Assembly: GCA_019022495.1 (NCBI GenBank)
Contig: JAFEKR010000004.1
Span: 3,534,001-3,598,000 of the forward strand
DNA length: 64,000 nt
Origin: Epichloe hybrida
Taxonomy: Eukaryota; Ascomycota; Sordariomycetes; Hypocreales; Clavicipitaceae
Direction: 5' to 3'
Shown: positions 13,021-24,226 of the stretch, piece by piece
Numbering within the stretch: the stretch's first letter is position 1
How the letters are laid out: each line of letters starts with the position of its first letter
Position numbers and translations under genes: made by a program
Notes under the pieces: model-generated
What the model was told of the DNA's origin: nothing
Databases searched by the model: none
Seen by the model: the letters and a program-made list of their open reading frames with translations, nothing else

Positions 13021-16000
13021 TAATACCCCCCTTACATATAATTAACCTTAATTGTAAAATAAGCTACTTAGGGCGTAGTTACTATATTAGAGCTTTACAA
13101 GGAAAAATAAGATAGGGCACCTTACGTCTAGACGCATAGGTAAATAAAAAGAAATAATAATAATAATGCCACTAATTAAAAATAACCCCTTATTATAGTT
13201 AGTAATGTTCTAATAGTAGCTTACACGTAGCTTTACTATAGCAAAACAAATGTTATTGCCTATCACGTAGCTAGAAAAAACAATATAGATAACCTATGTT
13301 AATTTTCGTAATTAGTTAAATAAACAAGGTACCTAATGCTAGGGTTCTAAATAGTCTAACTAAAGGGCTTATATTATAGTTACTATAAGCTCGTAGCTAT
13401 TAGGCATATATGCGTTTAGCAGTGCTAATAGTTATTATTATAATTTGTGAATCACCTATACGCAATGCGTTAGATCACTTAAGGGGTCTAGGGTTAATAT
13501 AAAAGAGACTAATTTTTCCCCCCTTCTATACTTTTCCTTTCTTTTATAATATCCCTTAACCTTATAAGTTACCCTTACTAGCTAAGTAGTAGCTCTCTTA
13601 CTACTATTACTTAGTAATTACTAACCTCTTTTAGTCCCTAATTATTATTATTATCTATCCTTATTTATCTTAGTTTCTTACCCTTATTTAACTTATAAGT
13701 TTGTACTCTTATTAGTATAACTTCCCTATCTAGTCTATTATAGCTAACTTATAGCTAGTTTACTATATCTAAGTCTTGTGCCTAAACTCTGCCTTTATTA
13801 ATGCCTTAAGAAAATCTATTAACTAAGAAATCTCCTATAAAGTCTCCCTAAAAGCAAACTTCTTCTAAAATCTTATTATAAGTTTATTATATCCTTATAG
13901 TGTCTTTATTACTAACTTACTACTAGCGAAATAACTTTAAAGAAAATTCTATATATACGCTATTATTAGTAAGTAATAATATACAATATCCTCCTAAAAA
14001 ACAGCACCTATAAGATTCTAGGATACCTTATTAATAAAAAAACCTTCCTAGCTAAATATAATAAGTCTTTAAGTATAATATCTTTACTTACTTACTGCTT
14101 CTTTATAGCTAATATTTAATAGGCTATTTAATAAAATATGCTTATTACTTCTAAAATAATAAAAACTATATTATAGTATGTCTTTCTTAACTAAAATCTA
14201 CCTAGTTATTACTAACACATTACTAGACTTTAGCTTAAATTATATAGCTTTATAATAGGCTATTTAAACTTATTAAAGCTACTCCTAAAGGTAGCTATTA
14301 CTATTAAAATAAAGTAAGTATAATCCTATTTCCTAGACACTAGATTACTACTAACTTACTACTAGCTTATTATAAAAACAAAGAAAAAGCTATAGAATGC
14401 TATCCTAGTTTATAAAAATTCTAATAAGTGTAATTATATCTATCACGCTTAAATATTTACTAATGCTACTTATAAGGCAAAACATAATAAATACACTATA
14501 ATAGCACTACTAAGTAACACTATAAATCTAGAGACTTAGATTAATATTATAAACTATCTTCGCTTTATAGCCTAGAATATCCTAAAGGTAAGCTTTCTTA
14601 ATATATATAGCTAATGCTTAACTAACTTACTAGTAGTTTACACTAAATACTATTAATTTACCTAAATATATTAGTCCTATTAAGCTCCCTAGTGCACTTT
14701 AGGTTTATATATATAGAGAGAGGGATTCTAATAATAAAGATACTCCTAAGGCCTCTTCCTCTGCGACTCCTATAGTTACTAATAATAATAAGGGACTAGT
14801 AGTCTTAAGGGCTAACTCTATTATAAAGGGATAGGTGCTTAGTAGCTATATAATAAATTATTTAAGTTATCTAAGTAAATTAACTTTGTTTTCTAATATC
14901 TTTAGTATATTAAGTTATAAAACATAACTACCTTATATTAACTTTATTACTTAGCTATTGCTTATAGTTATTAATAATTTCTCTAGTAATAAAATCCCTT
15001 TTTAATACCTAAGAATTCTCTAAAGCATTATAGCCCTTCTATTTAACTAGATATTTATAACGCCTTCTATTATAGTAGTGTAAAATAATTCTCTTAACTT
15101 TAAACTCTTATTTATTATCTTTAATAGTATCTTATAGCAAGGATATATCTTCTATATCTATTAAGTCCCCTTTAAAAGGTTTAAGACTAGTAATATTAAA
15201 TACATTATATAATTAAGTCCTAGGTAGTAATTTTAATTAATACGCTAATCCGTGACTTCTAATTACCTTTTTAATCTTATAGGGGCCTAGATACTTTATA
15301 GCTAGCTTCTTACTAGGGCGTCTTAGGTTAATGTTTTTTATTAATAATAAAATATAGTTACTAACTTTAAACCTTATTAGAGTTCTCTTCTAGTTATAAT
15401 ATTTTTTATACTAAGTCTATAAGTCACTTAAAAGCTACTTAATTACAGTGTGCTTCTCTCTTAGTGCTAAAATCCTACTTTTAGCTTAATTATTTACTAA
15501 AGGGATATTTACTACTACTTACTACAGACCTCTAGGATTATAACCTTATAACGCCTCTGCTAGTGTGTAGCTATGCGTTAAGTAATTGCTTGTGTTATAC
15601 GCGAATTACGCTATTAATAGGTTATCCGCCTAATTAGTTTATTTAGTATAAGTAAAAGCCCTTAAATAATGTTCTAAGACCTAGTTTAAACATTCTATCT
15701 AACTGTCTATCTAGGGGTAAAAAGCAGTGCTAAGTAGCCGCTTTATTGTAAGAAAATAGCAAAAAGTTATCTAGAAACCACTAGTAAATGTAGAACCTTA
15801 GTTTATTATAATACCTTCTAGGGCTTTATAGTCTCTAAAAACATATTCTAAGAACATAGTTACTAGCCTATCGCTAGTTAGTCACGTTAAAACAGGGATA
15901 TAAATACTGTATTTCATAAAACAGTTAATAATAACTAAAATTACATTATAGGTTTAATTTAAATCTTTTACTAGTGGAAGTCTAGTGATAAAATCTATTA

Positions 16001-19000
16001 ATAATTCTTAAAAGGGGTAATTAGGCACTAGTAATGTAGCTAGCTTACTATATGGTTTGTAATGTCTTAGTTTCAAAGTCTAACAATTTATGTAAGTGCT
16101 AATGTATACCTTTATATCTTTCTTTATTATTAGCTAATAATATTAGTTTGTAATCTAATAAAGAGTTTTACTTACTCCTTAGTGCCTAGTAGCAGGGTTA
16201 TTATAAGTTAGTAATAAAATTTCTTTTCTTATACCTAGAGAAATAAAAATATAATTCTTAAATATTAATAGCTTAGAGGGTCTAATTAACTATATCTAGG
16301 ACATAGCTAAATCACCGCTTTTAAGTAACTTTAATTAACCCATAGTAAAGTCATTGCCTTGCTATGCTTTATATAATAAGACTTAAATTAGGGGTTTTAA
16401 TTCTAAGCTCTTTTCTAAAAAGTTAGAGTTAAACTTAGAAAAGGTTCTCTAAACAAATTAAATCCTAGCTATAATATCTCTATAAGTAATTAGTTTAATA
16501 GATGCTTCTAGTCTTATAGGGACATAGATAAGTGACGTTTTTAAGGGGCGCCCTTGCCGCTTGCTAGCAATAACCTATGCTAGTCTATCCCTATTAGTAA
16601 TAGCTAGTCTAATAGGAAAATTAAAACAATTAAGCACTAAATAATGCATACGCTAGGTACTAATAGTATTACTATAGCTAGCTTGTCGCTTGTTAACCAA
16701 AGTATAAAAAGTATTAAATAACCTTACTAATATAACTCTTCTAAGATTATCTAGATTATTAGGTTCTTTAGGAATATAGTTAAGTTATGATTTTTTAAAG
16801 CCCTGGATATTAGTAGTATTATCATAGCGTTATTATAACTAACTATTAGTTACATTAAGTAACGTTTTTATAGAGCCTATGGCATTAATAATATCGCTAT
16901 AGTGTTCCTATCTCTTAGTATTCACAAATTTAGATAAAAAGGTAAGAAGTTATATAGTTACTGCTTTCTCTTTCCTTGCCTTACTTATAAAATCTAGTTT
17001 TCTTAAAAGTAAGTTAGTAGGATTTAATTTCCCTATATAATGCATAATCTTAAAATTAAAAGGACAAAGCTTATTAAGCATAGTTACCTACCTGCTAGTA
17101 AGCTTAGGCTTTATAGTAAGGTACTTATAGTTTAAATAATCTATAATAACTTTAATTATATAAGCTAAATAAGCAAGATAGTGTCTCTATGTGCGAAAAG
17201 CCTCTTAGATAGCTAATAATTCGCCATTAGGTATTAAATATCATAATTTAGTATTAGTTATCTTTCTTAATATAAACATAACTAGGTGCTAGTAACCTAG
17301 CACTAATATCATGAGTATAGCCCTAATCGCATATCTAGATGCATCTATCTCCACTCTAAGATATGTAAGTAGGTTAAAATGCACTAAAATTAGCGCTTCC
17401 TAAAATCTTTGTTAAAGCTCTTTAAACGCTACTATCTCGTGAGGTTCTAGTTTAAACATTACTAGTTAATTCCCTCTAAGGCAATCTATTAATAAAACAA
17501 TAACTTTACTATACTATTTAATAAAACAGTAGTAAAATCCAGTAAAACTAAGAAATAACTAAATATTAAAAACGCTGTGTAGTATTAGCTAGGTTATAAT
17601 TGCTTTAACTCTTACTAGGTCTATTATAATACCTTTCTCTAATATCTTAAAGCCTAAAAATTTAACTTCCTTAACTAAAAATTAATACTTCTTAAGGTTA
17701 ATAAAAAGACCTGCCTCTCTAAACTTACATAAAACTTATTTAATATGCTTTATATAATCTTTAACCTTACTACTATATATTAGCGTATTATCTAGATAAA
17801 TAATATAGGTCTTATTAATAAGTCCTTTAAGAGTATTATTAATATACTCCTAAAAAGTCACTAGTGCGTTAACTAGTCTGAATAGCATTACTAAATATTT
17901 AAAGTGGCTATATTAATAATAAAACACTGTTTTCCACTTATCGCCTAAGTGAATATATAGCTAGTGGTATGCATCTTTTAAATCTAGGACTATGAAAATA
18001 ACTACGCTCGCTAATTAATTAAGAATTTTAGCGATAAGGGGTAAAGGGGCCTTATTCTTAATTATAATCTTATTTAGGCCCCTATAATTCACATAAAGCC
18101 TTAATTTCCCTCCTTTCTTTAGAATAAACAAAATTAGGGCTTTAGCTAGGCTAACTAATCTTCTAATTTACCCTTTAAGCTACATACTTATAAGGTACTC
18201 TCTAAGAACCTCTAGCTCCCTTTTAGCTAAATTGTATATAGGCCCCTAAGGTAGTGTTTTCCTTTCTTCTAATTTAATTACATAAGTGTAACCTCCTAGT
18301 TTAGGAAGCTTACCCACTAACTCTTTAGAAAAAACATCTATAAACTCCCTATATTCCTCTAGGATTATTAGTATAAGGCGCTTAGTGCTCTTATCCTAAT
18401 TTAACGTGGCTTCTTTGCTGCTTATATCTTCTAAAATTAGCATAACTATAATACCTTTACTTTTTTACTATAAATAAGTGTACTTAAGGATTTACATAGC
18501 TACTTTACTATTTATTTATATATCTATTACTACTAGGTTCTCTAATTAGCCTTTTCCTTTTCCTTTTTGATTTTTATTTTCTAGAACACTTAGCCTAATC
18601 TTTATTACTCCTAATAATAAAGTAACTACTACTATTTTTTTCTCTCTATATACTCGCCGCTTACTATAAGTAAAGGAGAGATATTTTGTTATTACTAGAT
18701 ATCTCTAGTATTTATGCTCCTAACATATAATTATAGGTAAATACTCTTTAATCTAGTCTATACCTAAAATCATCCCTTTACCTATATTAGTAATAAAGTA
18801 GCTAACTTAGTAAATCTTTATAAATCCTATACTATCTTTTATCTTAACTAATTTTTTTAGAATTCCTTAATATAAAATCACTTTTTTACTTACACTCTCT
18901 AATATCCTATTTAATTAGATTATATTCTCCTAATCCTTTTTTAACACTAATTTTAGATAAATTATTAAAGACTATGCGCCTATATTAAATAGCGCTTGCA

Positions 19001-20360
19001 TAGCTAACTACTAGTTATCTTATTATAAAGATACCTATATTCTTATTCTATTGTCTATAGGGTATTCCACGGCAAGATTACATTCCTAGGTCTATGCTAA
19101 TTAAACTAGTATTATATTAGGAGATATAGCTTTATTACTACTTTTCTTATACTTCTTAGTTATATATTTAGTACTCTTATAGGTAAAATAATCTAGTGCC
19201 TAATAAGTTAGTATAGTATGCCTAGGCTTTCTATATTTATAGCATACTAGGGATAATCTTTTCCCTTAGTCTTTGCTCTATTACTACGCCCTATCTATAG
19301 GTAATGTAAAATAAGAGCGTTACCTCTTTCTTTTAAAGTCCTAACCTTTTTTATTATTTTAGCCTAAACCTATTATAACCTCTGCTTTTTTACCCTAGCC
19401 TTGTAGTTAGCTCTAGGTTATTAGGATCTCTTAACTAATTATTTACTTCCTTATAGCGTTATTTAAGCTATTTAGAAAGATTATAATTCTTAGATATATA
19501 GGGATTTCTTTAGGTAACTTAGCTTTTACCTTATCCTAGGCTTATATAAAGGATTAAAATAATTAGCTATTCTTCTGCCTAAGATTTAGTAATAACCTTA
19601 TTACTTCTAAGCGTCTTATACCTATATCTATTATTCTAGTTTTTAACTATTCTAGGAAATTTACCTAGGTGATTAATAAATAATCTACGTGCCTATCCAT
19701 AGCTATATAACGTATTTACTATTACTTTACATTACTAGCTAGGCAGCTACCTATATACGCTACCTTAGTTATATTATCCTTAAAGGTATAGCAGTCTAAT
19801 TTAAATAGTATATCTAAGTTTACTAAGAAATTCTACAGGCTTTTATACGTTTCCTCTTTATATATAAGCATTTTTATTTATATTTTAATAAGACTACCTT
19901 ACTATATAATTACTACTATGTTACTATAGACTATAAGTAAAATCGCAGCTAATATTTAAAGGGTAATTATAGGTCTAGATTAAGGGGTAATTATAGGTCT
20001 AGTTTAAGGTCTAGCTAATCCTAGATTTGCCTTAAGCTCTCTAATTTATGCCTTTATCTATAAGACCTCTTGTCTTCTCTAAAGGTAATATAGCTTAGAT
20101 TATATAACCTTATAGCATTACTATAATGCCCTTTTTTCTTTAGTTATATTATCTATACCTCCACCTAAATTAGGATTAAGTAGTGTTTATTACACCCTAT
20201 TATCTATAGTTCTAGATTATAGGGGTTCCTTATCTTCCTAATTATCTATAGCTTTATTATTATAAGGTACTAGTGTGTTTCTAGTAAATCTTTAGAGTGT
20301 TAGCTATATAATAATCTAGCTAATGGTTTATATCCTTAAAAAGGTTAAGAGAGATTAATT
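13021..20360 (-). pseudogene. Gypsy gag-pol remnant, copy B
   Basis: Collinear with copy A. The reverse transcriptase remnant lies on the minus strand at about 18190-17750, with the YLDN box at 17788-17799, the same D-to-N change as in copy A. Stops at former glutamine codons close every frame. Confidence 0.85.
19962..20009. repeat. 24-bp tandem duplication private to Gypsy copy B
   Basis: The unit at 19962-19985 (GGTAATTATAGGTCTAGATT and AAGG) repeats at 19986-20009 with one A/T difference. Copy A has one unit near 10847, so the duplication arose after the two copies separated. Confidence 0.85.
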
Positions 20361-20630
20361 TGTTATAGCTTACACTAAAAGGTTAAGAATAAAGTAATAG
20401 CTAAGACTATTACAGTTACTACTAGATAAATGCTAGCTAGGGGCGGGTGCGTGAAGGTTTTAATCTCTAACCTAGCACTAATAATATGCGTAGTCTTTAA
20501 TAAGTACCTTGCTTTATAAGCACGTGGCTATCTTATAGCTAGCTAGCCTCTTTGTTATCCGCATAGCCTGAAGGTTCTCCGAAGACCCGCTTTAATAAAC
20601 ATCCTATCTTTGACCTCTGCGCTCCTAACA
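20361..20630 (-). repeat. LTR of Gypsy copy B (5' LTR in sense)
   Basis: 270 bp, gap-free partner of 12751-13020. It ends CTCCTAACA at the outer edge, followed by the target duplication TAATG. Confidence 0.92.
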
Positions 20631-20635
20631 TAATG

Positions 20636-21177
20636 CCTCTCTTAGTAATAACTCTAATACTTAGAAATTAATATAAGGCTATATCTTTATTATATATAAA
20701 GCTATAATTAATTAGAAGTCTAGGAGGTAGTATTATATAATAACCTTAAGTATAAAAGCAAAGCTCTTTATATTAAATTACAAAGTAAAAGAGCATATAT
20801 CTCTAGGTAAACTACTTTATAATATTAGTGTATAAGTCCTTTCTCTATTAATTATCTAGTGTAATAATAAGTAAATAATTTATATTATAGAATATAAGGA
20901 AAGAAGGCTTTAAACTAGTCTAAAGTATCTTAATATAAATTAAATATAAATTTAAGAGTAATATACCCTAGGTAATATTAAGGTAAATTAGTTAAAGACC
21001 TTTAAGATACTTACTAATAGCTTTATAAAGCCTTTATTAGGGTAAATATATAAGGAATTCTATTACTAGATTAGCTTATAGGAAATTCCCGCTTAATTAT
21101 AACACTAGAAAATTATTATAATCTCTTCCTATACTTATAATCTTTAGCTTTAATAAATATCTTAGCTAAGAGGGGTA
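20636..21177 (+). pseudogene. Copia RNase H remnant and polypurine tract
   Basis: This is the last third of the Copia polyprotein. A GGSII-like segment near 20720 and an IIQCNNKQ-like segment near 20860 match the Copia RNase H order (family GG-I-WQS and CDNKQ; the D is now N). The stretch ends in AAGAGGGG at 21168-21175, the polypurine tract, two bases before the 3' LTR. Confidence 0.82.
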
Positions 21178-21408
21178 TATTAGGGAGAGCTCCCTTAAAG
21201 CATAGGTTATATAAGGGTAGTATATATTAATAGGGATAAAATATAAGGTTAGACATTAGTAAATATAATATATTAGAAGTACCTCTATAGACTAGTTATT
21301 ACTATAGCGCACTATGTACCTTTTAGGTATAAAAGTCAGGTGCTATCTGCACCTCTGATTAACCAAATCGAACGCTTTCTATCATCCTTTTTCACCCCTA
21401 CCTTAACA
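21178..21408 (+). repeat. 3' LTR of the Copia element
   Basis: 231 bp ending TTAACA, followed by the target duplication GAGAG (21409-21413). The outer half (21300-21408) is visibly richer in C and G than the matching half of the 5' LTR. Base composition changes abruptly to normal genic DNA immediately afterwards. Confidence 0.93.
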
Positions 21409-22644
21409 GAGAGAGACTGTTAATGCAGCCCCCTATGTCTTAGTGTACAGTTCTTAGTGTACAGTAGAGTAGCCTTTCCGGATTCGGTTAGATCCTGCTC
21501 GTTATTTGAAAACTCCTAAGCGAAATTCGCAATGCGTGTCTGGGGAATAGATTTAGATATACAAGTTCCAAAACTTGCTCCATTTAACGATATGTGGTTG
21601 GTTCGTTGGTCGGTCGGCAACACGAAATGCAGGATTGCGGCGCTAACCAACCAACGCTGACAGGGTCTTGATGAAGCGCTGGTTTCCGAGCCGCTCGACG
21701 TTTCTCACACCTCTCAAGCTCATGAGCACATAAGCGCACAGCAATGGATCTTGGAGTGCGTAGTAACAACTGGCTTTGCTTTCACTAATCAGCTTCCAGG
21801 TAATGACCAAACAGACGGCAGTGTGTAGTCGTGGTGACGCATATCTCGATGGAGAGGTTGGATCCAAAGGGACAAAGGGGTACTCGTAACGGATGTCATC
21901 GGTACATGTTGTATTTCCAGCGAGTGAGATGTATGCCTAGCTGCCTGCCTTGCCGACCCCCATGATCAGTCTAGTCGGTACCCTCACAACCAACCGATCG
22001 TAAACGCTGTTCTGTTCTGAAACACTTCTCCTCCAGCGATGCCGTGTCTGCGAAGCTCCCGGTCTTTCTCCCCTTGTCCTCACAAGTCCGCGGAGATCTC
22101 AGCGATTCATCAAACTGTTTTCCTTCAGGCCATCATGGCCCAAAAGCTTACCTGACATCATAATAATAGAGCTTTGAAATGGCTGGGCTTTCTACCTTCA
22201 AACCGGCCCAGGGATGTGTCTTTCGCATTAACCGGGTTCCTATGATGGGTATACTTTGGCCTCCCCTGATATTGGGGGCCTGTTCGTAGCCACGGATGAT
22301 ATCGGAATTGCCAGTATCGTGACCCTGTTACGTCTGTGATGGTTGCTCGGGATTCCGGTCAAATAGTTCGCCTGTTCAAGCGCGCGCCAAAATTTAGTGT
22401 GCCATCCCCTACCTTATGAGAGCTGAACGCTTTCAAGAGTTCTGTGTAGCCTGTCAAACAATGAGACGGAGACAGAGCCTCCTGGCTTGACTCGATGTCG
22501 GGCCTTTATAAACCGGCCACGTCCCTCGTCCATGTGTATCACTTATTTTACCATACTGACTGAACTATCGTCCAGAAAGCAACCCACCTATCACACTATT
22601 CTTCTTCCAGCTGGAGCCTTATCTTCACTCTCTTAGCCAACAAA
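21409..22644. other. Intergenic region after the retroelement block
   Basis: Base composition is normal and no supportable gene is seen. A 13-bp direct repeat (CTTAGTGTACAGT) occurs twice near 21438-21466, close to the repeat boundary. A TATA-like TTTATAAA at 22505-22512 lies 133 bp upstream of the ATG at 22645 and may serve that gene. Confidence 0.6.
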
Positions 22645-23324
22645 ATGTCGATGGGGCAGGGTACTGACGGGTACTACTACCAGCAACATGGTGACGGTAC
22701 CCCCTATTTCATAGGTACCGATGGCAGTTATCATCCTGTTATTCAGATTCAAGACATGACAGGCCAGTTCAACTCAGCAAGGGAGCATGTTGCGGCGTTC
22801 CTAGGTTATATGATGCAGCGAAACAACACGTTCCTCAACAGCGCAGGCGAGAATGTGGAGTTCACCAGAGCTATCATCATGTGAGGTTTCATAATTTCGT
22901 TGAGTGGTTGCTCGGCAGGGCTAATCACTTCACAGAACTGGGCTGCACACTTCAACAGCTACCGCTGATCCTCACAGCAATCGCGGCATACGTCACTACG
23001 GTATACAGCTGACAAATGATGGCTTGTTCGCCGACGATGAGTCCACTCATCTTTTGCATTTTAGAACCACATCAAATAGAGCTGTCATTCTTTTACAGAA
23101 GAGCTCGGACTCGAACCCAGAATACAACATTCCGAAATCAGATGAATTATCGAACAAGCAAGGGGGGTAAGAGAGACCCTCCGGGCCCTGGTTCTAGCTC
23201 TAAAAGCGACGATAGTCTTTCATCCAAGGGCAAGTCATCATCCAAGAGCAGCACCTCAAAGGCAAGCTCGTCTAGGGCCAGCCAACCTGGAAGCAAATCG
23301 TCAAACACCAGCCATTCCAAATGA
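22645..23324 (+). CDS. Unrecognised protein with Ser/Lys-rich tail
   Basis: I do not recognise this family. Exon 1 is 22645-22880. Intron 22881-22935 (55 bp, GTGAGG...CACAG, with CTAAT before the acceptor) restores a frame open across 22936-23166. The start ATG has a good context (CAAAATG). The N-terminus is Tyr/Gly/Gln-rich; the middle is mixed and looks globular; the tail is almost all Ser, Lys and Gly. After 23166 the frame meets TAA at 23168 in a run of six G. Two readings reach the Ser/Lys tail and stop at 23324: a very short 40-bp intron 23167-23206 (194 aa), or a one-base indel in the G run (207 aa). If neither holds, the protein ends at 23167. No signal peptide or membrane segment is seen. 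It lies 0.9 kb upstream of a same-strand kinase. Confidence 0.6.
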
Positions 23325-24226
23325 CATGCCAACCCGACTGACTGTCGCATTAACGCCAACAGCGGCTTCGGTCACGGGCAAAACGGTTACCACCGAGACA
23401 TATTCTCTAACTTTTGGCAGTCCGTACAGCATTGATGGACAAACGAGTGAGGCTGATGCGTCCGGCATTCTGCAATTGCGCCTCGATAACGTGATGTTGG
23501 AAGTGAGGACTCACGGATTAGCGTCGTGTTAATGACTTTTTGCCAGATTTGTTTCTCTCAATGTACGTTGTTAAATGTTGTACGTTGAGTCCTGAATGCT
23601 GAATTAATTTATTCTGGGTCAAACTGTTAGTATCACAGGGCTCCTGATATCAGGGTCGTAACGTTGTAAGCCCGAGGAATAGTATCATTATTAATCATCT
23701 ATTCTAAGCTACAGAAGAAAGGAAGGTAAAGAGAGGTTAAAAACAAAGGTGTTTATGTAAAGAGAAGGGAAAACGGTCGTGTATAAGGTCACGTGACCAT
23801 TCATATGTGGGGCCACGCGCAGGCCGACCTTTTGCCGGACATTTGCAGCCGCGAAGCGCGATTGATATCATGCTTGTTTCAACACAAACCCATGTGTACA
23901 AATAAACCTGCCATTAAGAGCCTTATTATTGTCACCAGCAATAATTTGTCTTGGGCCGAGGTTTCCTCTGGGGGAAGGACTACATAAATCTCCTTGGAGC
24001 CGGTAAGGCTACAATTTCGTACCGACCCACCTTTTTCGCTGGCGCGAGGGGGCTCGTGCTCTCCACTTGTACTCCGTAATCGTGCCAAGCTCCTCGACTT
24101 GCAGATGAAAACCAGACAGAAGGTGGGGCAGCAGTACTTTTTGAACCAATGACAGAACAGACCGCAAGGCTCATTTTGCGACTCCACACCCTCCAGAGTC
24201 CAGTTCTCATGTTCTCATTCCTCGCC
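23325..24226. other. Intergenic region upstream of the kinase gene
   Basis: No supportable gene. It contains a direct repeat TGTACGTTG (twice near 23560-23587) and an exact TACTCCGTA motif at 24070-24078. Confidence 0.5.

Larger units (their letters stand above)
12751..20630 (-). mobile_element. Degenerate Gypsy (Ty3) retrotransposon, copy B
   Basis: 7880 bp with 270-bp LTRs (12751-13020, 20361-20630) and an exact target duplication TAATG (12746-12750 and 20631-20635). Same family and same minus orientation as copy A; the two are near-collinear end to end. It lacks the 171-bp insert of copy A and carries its own 24-bp tandem duplication (19962-20009). Differences from copy A are overwhelmingly transitions, as expected for independently RIP-mutated sisters. 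Confidence 0.94.
47..21408 (+). mobile_element. Degenerate Copia (Ty1) LTR retrotransposon, split by two Gypsy elements
   Basis: Two 231-bp LTRs (47-277, 21178-21408) with TG...CA ends and a GAGAG target duplication enclose Copia coding remnants in the order Gag, protease, integrase, reverse transcriptase, RNase H, read on the plus strand. That order separates Copia from Gypsy. Without the two nested insertions the element is about 5.5 kb, normal for Copia. A polypurine tract AAGAGGGG (21168-21175) sits just before the 3' LTR and confirms orientation. TAG and TAA stand where glutamine is expected throughout, and no ORF above 60 codons survives, so the element is dead. This is the oldest layer of the nest, because the Gypsy elements lie inside it. 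Confidence 0.93.

Noticed and set aside
21584..21867. Two overlapping minus-strand frames just after the Copia element
   Set aside because: They are short, unrelated to a known family, and occupy two overlapping frames.
23326..23532. 68-codon frame directly after the unknown Ser/Lys-tailed gene
   Set aside because: It starts one base after that gene's stop. I find no splice sites joining it and no family resemblance.
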